DNA of 64,000 nucleotides, taken from assembly GCF_042660705.1 (NCBI RefSeq), contig NZ_JBHSUQ010000001.1. One strand, written 5' to 3'. The notes beneath the pieces were generated by a model. The model was not told where the DNA came from. It worked only from the letters and a program-made list of their open reading frames with translations, and searched no databases. This DNA comes from Undibacterium_A arcticum. Lineage in GTDB: Bacteria > Pseudomonadota > Gammaproteobacteria > Burkholderiales > Burkholderiaceae_D. Both the position numbers and the translations under genes were made by a program. Below are positions 18,419-27,328 of this stretch, piece after piece; position 1 is the stretch's first letter; the number at the start of each line of letters is the position of its first letter.

Positions 18419-19332
18419 ATGCAATTCTTTTTCGAAATCGCGATCACCGGCCTGCTGTCCGGCCTGATGTATTCGCTGGTCGCGCTCGGCTTCGTGCTGA
18501 TCTACAAGGCGTCCGGCGTGTTCAATTTTGCCCAGGGCGCGATGGTGTACTTTGCCGCGCTGGCGGTGGTCGGCCTGATGGACCAGGGCCTGCCGATGTG
18601 GGCCGCGATCGTCGGCGCGTTCGGCGTGATGCTGGTGGTCGGACTGGCCACCGAGCGCTTCGTGCTGCGCAAGCTGGTCAATCAGCCGCCGATCACCTTG
18701 TTCATGGCGACCATCGGCCTCGCGTTTTTTCTCGAAGGCCTGGGCCCGCTGCTGTTCGGCAACGCGGTGCGCCCGATCAATCTGGGCATCGTCGACGAGC
18801 CGATCATGGCGATCATGGACAAGATCGGCATCGGCATCTCCAAGTTCGATCTGTTTGCGTCCGGCACCGTGATCGTGCTGGTCACCTTGCTGGCACTGTT
18901 TTTCCAAAAGACCAAGGTCGGCCGCGCCTTGCGTGCGGTGGCCGATGATCACCAGGCCGCGCTATCGCTCGGTATCCCGCTGCAGCACATCTGGGCCATC
19001 GTCTGGGGCGTGGCCGGCTTCGTCGCGCTGGTCGCCGGCCTGCTGTGGGGTTCGCGCAACGGCGTCCAGTTCGCGCTGACCATGACCGCACTGAAGGCGC
19101 TGCCGGTATTGATACTGGGCGGTTTACCTCGGTGCCGGGCGCGATCGTCGGCGGCCTGATCATCGGCGCGTCCGAAAAGCTGGCCGAAATCTATATCCCG
19201 CCGGTGATGCAGGACCTGTTCGGCGGCAACTTCGGCGGCATCGAAGGCTGGTTCCCGTATGTGTTTGCGTTGTTGTTCTTGTTGGTAAGGCCGGAAGGCT
19301 TGTTCGGCGAAAAGCATATCGACCGCGTGTAA
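18419..19332 (+). CDS. livH: Liv-type ABC transporter permease (LivH), frameshifted
   Basis: Inner-membrane permease with about eight hydrophobic helices. Start ATG 18419 has a good GAGGAG site. The frame runs to LPVLILGG and shifts at about 19123-19125 (TTT). One more base restores FTSVPGAIVGGLIIGASE and continues to the stop at 19332, giving about 304 residues. SVPGAIVGGLIIG is the conserved cytoplasmic-loop region that contacts the ATPases in this family. It pairs with LivM, which lies 780 nt downstream beyond repetitive DNA. Confidence 0.85.
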
Positions 19333-19585
19333 TGAATTGCAGCAGAAACCTGGTTTGATCCGTTGGACGCTGCCGCAGAATGGAAGTGCAAAGCAGCTTC
19401 GGTCTTTACATTTCATTTTTGCGGGGACCCGCGAAGGCGGCGTCTTTGGCGCTGGGGCGGTGCCTCAGCGTTTTTTTCCCGAATTCTTGGTGACCAGTAA
19501 CTGGTAGTGCGGGTGGTTGAATCTGTTGTTGAACGTGTTTTTGAATTTGCTTTTGACTTTGCCGTAAAAGCCGCTTGAGACGCTG

Positions 19586-19680
19586 CCGTTTGCGCGCCGC
19601 AGAAAATGGATCAGAAATGTCCGTTGTTTGAGCCGAAGGCGAGTTTCGGACATTTCCCATTTTTTGCGGCGCGCAAACGG
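19586..19680. repeat. 95-bp imperfect inverted repeat
   Basis: CCGTTTGCGCGCCGC at 19586-19600 pairs with GCGGCGCGCAAACGG ending at 19680. Inner arms AAATGTCCG and CGGACATTT also pair. RNA from either strand would form a long hairpin. Confidence 0.75.
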
Positions 19681-19719
19681 GCACCCGAAGGGCAAGTCTG
19701 CGCGGTCGCCTTTCTTTTG

Positions 19720-19753
19720 CTTACTTTTCTTTGGCGAAGCAAAGAAAAGTAAG
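19720..19753. repeat. perfect 14-bp-stem hairpin
   Basis: CTTACTTTTCTTTG (19720-19733) and CAAAGAAAAGTAAG (19740-19753) pair perfectly around a 6-nt loop GCGAAG. It may act as a transcript-stabilising or attenuating structure between livH and livM. Confidence 0.75.
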
Positions 19754-19820
19754 TGGCCGCCGGGCCACCCCCGGCTTGGTAGCAAGAACGAAGACCGTAG
19801 CATGCGACGAAAGCCACTGG

Positions 19821-19840
19821 GTCCCAGCGTTCGCTGGGAC
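19821..19840. repeat. 20-bp palindrome related to the dRS3-like site
   Basis: GTCCCAGCG-TT-CGCTGGGAC. The flanks CACTGG and GACA match those at 8622-8641, while the arm bases differ in compensating pairs. Confidence 0.6.
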
Positions 19841-19883
19841 GACAGAGTTAAGGGTGGCTGGAAAAATGTCGGCTTTCCAGCAG

Positions 19884-20026
19884 TTAAGAAGAACACTTAA
19901 GAAGAACAGTTAAGACGAACCGTTAAGAAGAACCATTAAGAAGAACCATTAAGAAGAACCATTAAGAAGAACAGTTAAGACGAACCGTTAAGAAAAGCGG
20001 GTAAGAGAAGCAGTTAAGAATTGCAG
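19884..20026. repeat. 13-bp tandem repeat array, 11 units
   Basis: Units of 13 bp, typically TTAAGAAGAACCA or TTAAGACGAACCG, start every 13 nt from 19884 to 20014. The period is not a multiple of three and the array is AT-rich, unlike the flanks. It ends 87 nt before the livM start. There are no spacers, so it is not a CRISPR. Confidence 0.9.
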
Positions 20027-20112
20027 AAATTTGATCGAACAACATCAATCACCGTGACCCGATGCGTGCAGACCACCGCAAAGCCGCAGCAGATTGATCA
20101 GGAGAAGAATCC

Positions 20113-21189
20113 ATGTTTTACCGTGAAGCCGGACAATTCAAGACCACCTATGTCGCCGACAGCCAGATTTTCCCGATCCGGCAAGACCGCGTCGGCATCG
20201 TCACGACGCTGGCGATCGCCTTCGTGCTGGTGCCGCTGATCGGCAGCGAATACTGGTTCTCGGCGATCCTGATCCCGTTCCTGGTGTTTGCACTGGCCGC
20301 GCTCGGGCTCAACATCCTGACCGGTTACGCCGGCCAATTATCGCTCGGGTCGGCCGCGTTCATGGCGGTCGGCGCCTACGCCGCCTACAACTTCCAGCTG
20401 CGCATCGACGGCATGCCGATCCTGCTGTCCTTCATCCTGGCCGGCCTCTGCGCGGCGCTGGTCGGCGTCATGTTCGGCCTGCCATCGCTGCGCATCAAGG
20501 GCTTTTATCTGGCGGTGGCGACACTGGCGGCGCAATTTTTCGTGGTGTGGGCGCTGACCAAATTTCCATGGTTCTCCAACAACAGTTCGTCCGGCGTGAT
20601 CAGCGCCCAGAAACTGGAAATATTCGGCTACGCCATCCACACGCCGATGCAAAAATACCTGTTCGTGCTGGTGATCGTCTGCGTGATGGCGCTGCTGGCA
20701 AAAAATCTGGTGCGATCGTCGACCGGCCGCGCGTGGATGGCGGTGCGCGACATGGACGTGGCGGCCGAAGTGATCGGCATTCCCCTGATGAAGACCAAGC
20801 TGCTGGCGTTCGCGGTCAGTTCGTTCTACTGCGGCGTGGCCGGTGCGCTGTACGCGTTCTGCTACCTCGGCTCGGTCGAACCGGACGGCTTCTCGCTCGA
20901 TCTGTCGTTCCGCATCCTGTTCATGATCATCGTCGGCGGCGTCGGCAGCATCCTCGGCGCCTTCCTCGGATCGGCCTTCATCCTGCTGCTGCCGATTTTT
21001 CTCGACAACTTGCTGCCGCCGCTGGCTGCCTTGCTGCATCTGCCGTTCACCAACGCCGCCGTGTCGCATATTCAGCTGATGGTGTTTGGCGGGCTGATTA
21101 TTTTTTTCCTGATCGTCGAACCACACGGACTGGCGCGCCTGTGGCAAATCGGAAAAGAGAAGTTGCGCCTGTGGCCGTTCCCGCATTAG
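20113..21189 (+). CDS. livM: Liv-type ABC transporter permease (LivM)
   Basis: 358 residues. Multi-spanning inner-membrane permease with a long N-terminal arm, the motif LNILTGYAGQLSLGSAAFM (conserved in LivM) and a C-terminal GGVGSILGAFLGSAFI region. An AGGAGA ribosome site precedes the ATG at 20113. It forms the membrane heterodimer with LivH. It is intact, unlike livG and livH upstream. Confidence 0.93.
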   Translation: MFYREAGQFKTTYVADSQIFPIRQDRVGIVTTLAIAFVLVPLIGSEYWFSAILIPFLVFALAALGLNILTGYAGQLSLGSAAFMAVGAYAAYNFQLRIDGMPILLSFILAGLCAALVGVMFGLPSLRIKGFYLAVATLAAQFFVVWALTKFPWFSNNSSSGVISAQKLEIFGYAIHTPMQKYLFVLVIVCVMALLAKNLVRSSTGRAWMAVRDMDVAAEVIGIPLMKTKLLAFAVSSFYCGVAGALYAFCYLGSVEPDGFSLDLSFRILFMIIVGGVGSILGAFLGSAFILLLPIFLDNLLPPLAALLHLPFTNAAVSHIQLMVFGGLIIFFLIVEPHGLARLWQIGKEKLRLWPFPH

Positions 21190-21247
21190 GTTTTACCGGT
21201 AGCACCTATAACAATGATTTACCCCGCATAACACGGAGACAAATACC

Positions 21248-22561
21248 ATGAAACTGATCACACAACTGATGTTGACTGCCGCCACAGCCGCCGCGCTGCT
21301 GGCGCCGGTCGGCCAGGCACTGGCACAGGCGGATACCCAGTTCATCGCACTGCCGAGTTACCGCGTCGGTCCTTATGGCGCCAACGGCCAGGCGTTCTAT
21401 GGCGGCTACGTCGATTACCTGAACTACGTCAACATGAAGGAAGGCGGCATCAATGGCGTCAAGTTGTCGTGGGAAGAGTGCGAAACCGAATACAACAACG
21501 CCAAGGGCGTCGAGTGCTACGAACGGCTGAAGGGCAAGAACCTGGTCACCAAGGGCACCGCCTACAACGTGATGGCGACCGGCATCGCTTACGCGCTGAT
21601 CGACAAATCGGCCGAAGACAAGGTGCCACTGATGATGGTCGGCTATGGCCGCACCGACGCGGTCGACGGTTCCGTATTCCCGTACGCGTTCCCGCTGGTC
21701 ACCACTTACCAGATGCAGGTGTCGGCGATCGTCAAATACCTGGCGTCGAACGGCGGCACCCTGGCCGGCAAGAAAATCGCCTACCTGTATCACGATTCAG
21801 CCTACGGCAAGGAACCGATCGTGGCGCTGGAAGCGGAATCGAAGATCGGCAAGTTCAACCTGATCCAGATTCCCGTGGCCCATCCGGGCAACGAGCAAGG
21901 TGCGCAATGGCTGCGTATCCGTCAGGAAAATCCCGACTACGTGATTTTCTGGGGCTGGGGCGTGATGAACCAGACCGCACTGAAGGCGGCGCAAAAGGTC
22001 GGTTACTCGCGTGACAAGATGATCGGGTCCTGGTGGGCCGGTTCGGAAGAAGACACGGTGCCGGCTGGCGAAGCGGCCAAGGGCTATATGAGCGCCACCT
22101 GGAACGTCGCCGGCGACAAGGTGCCGGTGATCGCCGACATCGAGAAGGTCGTGTACGGCGCCGGCAAGGGCAACATGCAAGACAAGACCAAGGTCGGCAC
22201 CATCCTGTACAACCGCGGCGTTTCGGTCGCGATCGCCACGGTCGAAGCGATTCGTACCGCCCAGGCCAAATACGGCAAGGGCAAAGTGATCAGCGGCGAA
22301 CAGATGCGCTGGGGCCTGGAAAACCTGAACATCACCAATGCCCGTCTCGCACAGCTCGGTGCGACCGGTTTGCTGCCGGAGATCAAGACCTCATGCGACA
22401 ACCATGAAGGCTCGGGCAAGATCAAGATCCAGCAATGGGATGGCAGCAAGTGGACCGTGATTTCGGACTGGATCGAAGGTAACAAGACGCTAATCCACCC
22501 ACTGTTCAAGGCCAACGCGGCGAAGTTTGCCAAGGAAAGGGCATTACGCCGGCTTGCATGA
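21248..22561 (+). CDS. periplasmic substrate-binding protein of the Liv-type transporter
   Basis: 437 residues. A Sec signal peptide is at residues 1-27 (hydrophobic core then GQALAQA), followed by a type I periplasmic-binding-protein fold resembling LivK/leucine-binding proteins. A GGAGA site precedes the ATG. The protein is longer than classical LivK (about 345 mature residues), as is common for relatives that bind aromatic or other organic acids. The flanking acyl-CoA ligases make a carboxylic-acid ligand plausible, but this is inference. Confidence 0.9.
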   Translation: MKLITQLMLTAATAAALLAPVGQALAQADTQFIALPSYRVGPYGANGQAFYGGYVDYLNYVNMKEGGINGVKLSWEECETEYNNAKGVECYERLKGKNLVTKGTAYNVMATGIAYALIDKSAEDKVPLMMVGYGRTDAVDGSVFPYAFPLVTTYQMQVSAIVKYLASNGGTLAGKKIAYLYHDSAYGKEPIVALEAESKIGKFNLIQIPVAHPGNEQGAQWLRIRQENPDYVIFWGWGVMNQTALKAAQKVGYSRDKMIGSWWAGSEEDTVPAGEAAKGYMSATWNVAGDKVPVIADIEKVVYGAGKGNMQDKTKVGTILYNRGVSVAIATVEAIRTAQAKYGKGKVISGEQMRWGLENLNITNARLAQLGATGLLPEIKTSCDNHEGSGKIKIQQWDGSKWTVISDWIEGNKTLIHPLFKANAAKFAKERALRRLA

Positions 22562-22917
22562 AGTGAGTTCGGTTTTTGCTTTTATCTTGACCAAGGTGTT
22601 CGGTAAAAGTAGCCGGGAATCCCCTCCCCCCTTGCAGGGGGAGGGTTAGGGGCGCAGCAGGGAATTCGGGAGGCATGCCTCCTGCCTGCGTAGCGGTATC
22701 CGCTTGCAAGCGGATACGCGCACTGCAAGTGGGGGTAGAGTCGTCGACAAACAGCATTCGTTGTCTAGCGACCACCCCACCCCCATCCTAACCTTCCCCC
22801 TGAGGGGGAAGGGACTAACAACCACATTCGTCCGTAATCACGAATCACGGACGATTTTCTTAAACCCATTTGCGCAATAAACGGCTTTAAGAAAATGGAA
22901 AACATGGCGGAGCAAAC
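22562..22917. other. gene-free gap within the transporter genes
   Basis: 356 nt, mostly the composite repeat at 22620-22816. The last 100 nt contain an imperfect hairpin around TCCGTAATCACGAATCACGGA and the livF ribosome site. Confidence 0.6.
22620..22816. repeat. REP/BIME-type repeat, copy 3, with inserted module
   Basis: It begins CCCTCCCCCCTTGCAGGGGG and ends TTCCCCCTGAGGGGGAAGGG. Between them lies a module with the palindromes GAGGCATGCCTC and a 22-bp perfect palindrome at 22696-22717 (TTGCAAG core). The same module appears in reverse at 33479-33545. Confidence 0.75.
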
Positions 22918-23721
22918 ATGAGCCCAGCACTGAGCATCAACAATATCGAAGTGATCTACGACCATGTGATCCTGGTCCTGAAAGGCGTGTCGCTGGAAGT
23001 GCCGGAAGGCAAGATCGTGGCCCTGCTGGGCGCCAACGGCGCCGGCAAGAGCACCACGCTGAAGGCGATTTCGAATCTGCTGGCAGCCGAGCGTGGCGAC
23101 GTCACCAAGGGCAGCATCGAGTACCGCGGCGAGCGGGTCGACCGGCTGACGCCGAACGACCTGGTCAAGCGCGGCGTGATCCAGGTGATGGAAGGCCGCC
23201 ACTGCTTCGCCCACCTGTCGATCGAAGACAACCTGCTGACCGGCGCGTATACCCGCAATATCAGCCACGCCGAAGTGAAACACGCGCTGGAAAAGATCTA
23301 CGCCTACTTCCCGCGCCTGAAGACCCGGCGCAAGTCGCAGGCCGGCTACACCTCCGGCGGCGAGCAACAGATGACCGCGATCGGGCGCGCGATGATGGCG
23401 AAGCCGTCGATGATCCTGCTGGACGAGCCGTCGATGGGCCTGGCACCGCAGATCGTCGAGGAGATCTTCGAGATCGTGAAAGACCTCAACAGCAAGGAAA
23501 AAGTATCGTTCCTGCTGGCCGAACAAAACACCATGGTCGCGCTGCGCTACGCCGACTTCGGCTACATCCTGGAAAACGGTCGGGTCGTGATGGAGGGCGC
23601 CGCCAGCGAGCTGGCCAGCAACGAGGACGTCAAGGAATTCTATCTGGGCGTGTCGGGCGCCGAGCGCAAGAGCTTCCGTGACATGAAGTTCTACCGCCGC
23701 CGCAAGCGCTGGCTGGCTTAA
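22918..23721 (+). CDS. livF: Liv-type ABC transporter ATP-binding protein (LivF)
   Basis: 267 residues, second ATPase of the importer. Walker A GANGAGKST, signature region YTSGGEQQMTAIGRAM and Walker B ILLDEPSMGLAP are present. A GGAG site precedes the ATG. The protein is about 30 residues longer than E. coli LivF, with a basic C-terminal tail (SFRDMKFYRRRKRWLA). It is followed by the phenylacetate-CoA-ligase-like gene. Confidence 0.92.
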   Translation: MSPALSINNIEVIYDHVILVLKGVSLEVPEGKIVALLGANGAGKSTTLKAISNLLAAERGDVTKGSIEYRGERVDRLTPNDLVKRGVIQVMEGRHCFAHLSIEDNLLTGAYTRNISHAEVKHALEKIYAYFPRLKTRRKSQAGYTSGGEQQMTAIGRAMMAKPSMILLDEPSMGLAPQIVEEIFEIVKDLNSKEKVSFLLAEQNTMVALRYADFGYILENGRVVMEGAASELASNEDVKEFYLGVSGAERKSFRDMKFYRRRKRWLA

Positions 23722-23795
23722 GAATGAATCCGCAACATCCATGCGCCTCGCAAGCCATTTTTGCGCTGCAAAGCGCATGGATAATGCGGTTTTTT

Positions 23796-23858
23796 GTAGG
23801 ATGGGTAAAACCCATCATCGACGGCACGCTATACATGGCGGGTTTCACCCACCCTACG
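23796..23858. repeat. GTAGGATGGGT inverted repeat
   Basis: GTAGGATGGGTAAAACCC and GGGTTTCACCCACCCTAC form an imperfect inverted pair with an about 27-nt loop. This is a type of intergenic repeat seen in several proteobacteria. Confidence 0.6.
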
Positions 23859-23926
23859 CGCCTTCATCCCGACGCCGCCGACCAAGAAGCTCCAAAGAGA
23901 AATAGGTTAAATCTGAAAGCACGACC

Positions 23927-25192
23927 ATGAGCCATCAGCCTGAATATCTGGATACCCTGGAAACCCGCGACCCGCACACCCGTGAGCGGGACTTGATGGC
24001 GCGCCTGCCGCAGCTGATCGCGCACGCACAAAGCGCCAGCGGCTGGGCCCGCATCCTGAGCGGCGTGCACGCGGCCGACATCAACAGCCGCGCAGCGCTG
24101 GCGCAACTGCCGGTGACGCGCAAATCGGACCTGAAGGATCTGCAAAAACTCGACACCCCGTTCGGCGGCCTGACCACCACACCGGTGCGGCAACTGGGGC
24201 GGCTGTTCATGTCACCGGGACCTATTTTCGATCCCGAAGGGCGCGCACAGGACTGGTGGCGTTTCGCGCGGCCGCTGTATGCGGTCGGCTTGCGCGCCGG
24301 CCACATCGTGCAGAACTGCTTCTCGTATCACTTCACGCCGGCCGCCTTCATGGTGGAAGGCGCTTGCGCCAGGCTCGGCTGCGCCGTGATCCCGGCCGGC
24401 GTCGGTCAGACCGAATTGCAGGTGCAGGCGATGCTCACGCTAAAGCCGGACGCCTACGTCGGCACGCCGTCCTTCCTGAAGCTGATCATCGAGAAGGCAG
24501 CCGAGATGGGCGCCGACATTTCCAGCGTGCAGCGCGCGGTACTGGGCGCCGAAGCGCTGCCGCCGTCGCTGCGCACATGGCTGCAGGACCATGGCGTCGC
24601 GCACGTGGTGCAGATGTATGCGTCGGCCGACATCGGCAACATCGCGTATGAATCAGAGACCAATGGCCAGCTCAATCCCGGCATGATCGTCGATGAAGAC
24701 ATCCTGCTCGAGATCGTGCGTCCCGGCACCGGCGACCCGGTCGCCGCGGGTGAAGTCGGCGAGGTGGTCGTGACCTCGTTCAACCCCGACTATCCGCTGA
24801 TCCGCTTCGCCACCGGCGACCTGTCGGCCACCCTGCCCGGCATCTCCCCCTGCGGCCGCAGCAATACCCGCATCAAAGGCTGGGTGGGACGCGCCGACCA
24901 GACCACCAAGGTGCGCGGCATGTTCGTGCACCCGTCGCAAGTGGCCGAAATCGCGCGCCGCCATCCCGAAATCCTGAAGGCGCGGCTGGTCGTGACCGGC
25001 GAAATGGCGAACGACGCGATGACGCTGCGGTGCGAAGTCGCCGATCCGGACGCCCACAGCGATCTGCTGATCGATAGCATCCGCGACAGCATACGCGACG
25101 TCAGCAAACTGCGCGGCGAGGTGCAGTTCGTGGCGCGCGGCAGCCTGCCGAACGACGGCAAGGTGATCGAGGATGCGCGCAAGTACGAATAG
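23927..25192 (+). CDS. phenylacetate-CoA ligase-like AMP-binding protein
   Basis: 421 residues resembling PaaK-type adenylate-forming enzymes. Conserved stretches are QNCFSYHFTPAAFM, LGAEALPPSLR, MYASADIGNIAYE and the hinge FATGDLSA; the C-terminal lid contains GRADQTTKVRGMFVHP. It would activate an aryl or short acyl acid to its CoA ester. The glycine-rich P-loop is weak (MSPGPIFDPEGR), as in many relatives of this clade. It is last in the run after livF, mirroring the acyl-CoA ligase at the front. Confidence 0.85.
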   Translation: MSHQPEYLDTLETRDPHTRERDLMARLPQLIAHAQSASGWARILSGVHAADINSRAALAQLPVTRKSDLKDLQKLDTPFGGLTTTPVRQLGRLFMSPGPIFDPEGRAQDWWRFARPLYAVGLRAGHIVQNCFSYHFTPAAFMVEGACARLGCAVIPAGVGQTELQVQAMLTLKPDAYVGTPSFLKLIIEKAAEMGADISSVQRAVLGAEALPPSLRTWLQDHGVAHVVQMYASADIGNIAYESETNGQLNPGMIVDEDILLEIVRPGTGDPVAAGEVGEVVVTSFNPDYPLIRFATGDLSATLPGISPCGRSNTRIKGWVGRADQTTKVRGMFVHPSQVAEIARRHPEILKARLVVTGEMANDAMTLRCEVADPDAHSDLLIDSIRDSIRDVSKLRGEVQFVARGSLPNDGKVIEDARKYE

Positions 25193-25393
25193 GTGGTCAA
25201 ACGATAGCCAGCTCAGCGCGGTGGTCGGGCTGCCGCCCGGCGCCGCCAGCGCTCGACAACGGCGACCTTGGCCCGTCGGGTTGAGGCTGCTCCGGCAAAA
25301 TTCCGGTGCCGTCGTGTGGCGAAAAACCAACGACCTCGACATCGGCGGCGCGCTTGCCCGATAATGGTGCAAACCCATTACCGATTGCATGAC

Positions 25394-25966
25394 ATGCTAG
25401 ATTTTCACGCCGAACGCGCCCGCAGCCTGCTGGGCAAGGCCGAACTGATCCACGACCACGATGCAGTGCAGGCGGCCGTCGCCCGTGTCGCCGCCGCCTT
25501 GAACCAACGCTTCAACCAGCCGGACAGCCCGCCGTTTCCGCTGGTGCTGGGCGTGATGGGTGGCGCGGTGGTGTTCACCGGCCAGTTGCTGCCGCAACTG
25601 GCATTCCCGCTCGAATACGATTACATCCACGTCACGCGCTACGGCGACGACGCGCAAGGCGGCAAGGTGGTCTGGAAAGTAATCCCGCGTTCCAATGTCA
25701 AGGACCGCATCGTGATCGTGGTCGACGATATTCTGGATGAGGGCGAGACCCTGGCCCATGTCAAACAGCGTCTACTCGACATGGGTGCGGCCGAAGTGTT
25801 GTGCGCGGTGTTTGCCGACAAGGCAATCGGGAAACCAAAGCCGATCACGGCCGATTATGTCGGCGTCACGGTGCCGAATAAATTTGTGGTCGGTTTCGGC
25901 ATGGATGCGCACAGTTACTGGCGCAATCTGCCGGAGATCTGGGCGCTGCAGTCCGAAGAGGAGTGA
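25394..25966 (+). CDS. hpt: hypoxanthine-guanine phosphoribosyltransferase
   Basis: 190 residues from the ATG at 25394 (MLDFHAERARSLLGKAEL). A type I phosphoribosyltransferase fold is visible: VMGGAVVFTGQLLPQL (PPi loop), the PRPP motif IVIVVDDILDEGETL and a C-terminal VVGFGMDAHSYWRNLP base-binding region. It salvages hypoxanthine/guanine to IMP/GMP. An upstream ATG at 25364 is also in frame; homologues of this type begin at the later one. It is apparently monocistronic. Confidence 0.88.
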   Translation: MLDFHAERARSLLGKAELIHDHDAVQAAVARVAAALNQRFNQPDSPPFPLVLGVMGGAVVFTGQLLPQLAFPLEYDYIHVTRYGDDAQGGKVVWKVIPRSNVKDRIVIVVDDILDEGETLAHVKQRLLDMGAAEVLCAVFADKAIGKPKPITADYVGVTVPNKFVVGFGMDAHSYWRNLPEIWALQSEEE

Positions 25967-26185
25967 GACTGTTGCCGTGCAAATTGCGCTCGCTGCATAA
26001 ACCGGCGCAATAAACTACGGGTCGTCCCAGCCCTTCGACACGCTCAGGATAAACTGGCCTGCGGCCACGCTGGGACCCAGCGGCGTTCGTGATGACGCGA
26101 TATCGTTTGCAATCTGGCAATCCAAAAAATCCGGATTTCTGCAGTCAAGGAATGACTTTCAAGTTGGGCGCGCGCCATTTCCCCT

Positions 26186-27151
26186 TCAAATGCCGCAGAT
26201 GCGCCGTTTGGCGACGTCGTATTCCGCCTTCAACCGTGCCACCATTTCTGCCACGCTGGGCACGTCTTCCATCATGCCAACGCCCTGCCCTGCGCCCCAG
26301 ATGTCGCGCCAGGCTTTGGCCTTGCTGCTACTGCCGGAGCCGAAGTTCATCGCGCTCTTGTCGGCCACCGGCAGATTGTCGGGATCGAGCCCGGCCTGCA
26401 CGATCGATTTCTTCAGATAATTGCCGTGCACACCGGTAAACAGATTGGTGTACACGATATCGGACGCCGCCGACTCGACGATCGCCTGCCGGTACGCGTC
26501 GTCCACATTCGATTCCTTGGTCGCCAGCCAGCGCGAACCGATGTATGCAAAATCGGCGCCCATGGCCTGCGCCGCCAGCACCGCGTCGCCGGTCGCGATC
26601 GAGCCTGACAGCGCAATCGGGCCGCTGAAAAACTTGCGCACCTCACCCACCAGCGCGAATGGCGACAGGGGACCGGCGTGACCGCCGGCGCCCGAAGCCA
26701 CCAGGATCAGGCCGTCGACGCCGGCTTCCAGCGCTTTCTGCGCATGGCGGATCGAAATCACGTCGTGCAGCACGATCCCGCCATAGCCATGGATCGCGTC
26801 CAGCATCTCCTTCGGCGGCGCGCGCAACGATGAAATGATGATCGGGATCTGATGTTTGACGCACATCTCGACGTCGTGCTGCAACCGGTTATTCGATTGG
26901 TGCACGATCTGGTTGACCGCGATCGGGCCGACCTTGGCATCTGGATTGGCAAGTCGATAAGCGGCCAACTCGGCCTTCAGGTCGGTCAGCCAGGTGTCGA
27001 GCAGGTCCGCCGGGCGGGCATTGAGCGCAGGGAACGCACCGACGATACCGGCCTTGCACTGGGCCGCGACCAGCGCCGGTCCGCTGGCGATGAACATTGG
27101 TGAACCGATCACTGGAATACTCAGGTTTTGCAACGCAACAGGCAATGTCAT
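26186..27151 (-). CDS. nitronate monooxygenase family protein
   Basis: 321 residues with the FMN-binding TIM barrel of 2-nitropropane dioxygenases. IGSPMFIASGPALV is at the N-terminus, the GAGGHAG phosphate-binding motif is mid-protein, and ALSGSIATGDAVLAAQAMGAD and IGSRWLATKES follow. These flavoenzymes oxidise alkyl nitronates (for example propionate 3-nitronate) to carbonyl compounds. It sits alone between hpt and an MBL hydrolase. Confidence 0.9.
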   Translation of the reverse strand: MTLPVALQNLSIPVIGSPMFIASGPALVAAQCKAGIVGAFPALNARPADLLDTWLTDLKAELAAYRLANPDAKVGPIAVNQIVHQSNNRLQHDVEMCVKHQIPIIISSLRAPPKEMLDAIHGYGGIVLHDVISIRHAQKALEAGVDGLILVASGAGGHAGPLSPFALVGEVRKFFSGPIALSGSIATGDAVLAAQAMGADFAYIGSRWLATKESNVDDAYRQAIVESAASDIVYTNLFTGVHGNYLKKSIVQAGLDPDNLPVADKSAMNFGSGSSSKAKAWRDIWGAGQGVGMMEDVPSVAEMVARLKAEYDVAKRRICGI

Positions 27152-27328
27152 GACAAGCTCGCGAAGTGGGTGGGACAGCGAAGAGGCTTGATTATAAGAG
27201 AAAAAAGAACGAGCGTGCTAGATTGTCAGCTCTAGTCGCGCAGCCGAGCGCCCGCCGTCGCGTCGGCGCTGCGCCTTGCATGACGCCGGTCCCGTGCGCC
27301 GTCAGTGTGATCGATTCCGCTGCGCCGA

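Larger units (their letters stand above)
19333..20112. other. 780-nt repeat-filled gap inside the liv gene run
   Basis: No gene. It contains a 95-bp inverted repeat, a 14-bp-stem hairpin, a 20-bp palindrome and an 11-unit 13-bp tandem array. Short open frames with basic, low-complexity products are by-products of the repeats. Confidence 0.7.

Noticed and set aside
19628..19913. short open frames in the livH-livM gap (basic, FFGEAKKSKW-type products)
   Set aside because: They coincide with the inverted repeats and hairpin. Such peptides are typical by-products of a repeated non-coding element.
19884..20026. possible CRISPR array
   Set aside because: Units are 13 bp, contiguous and without spacers, with no cas genes nearby.
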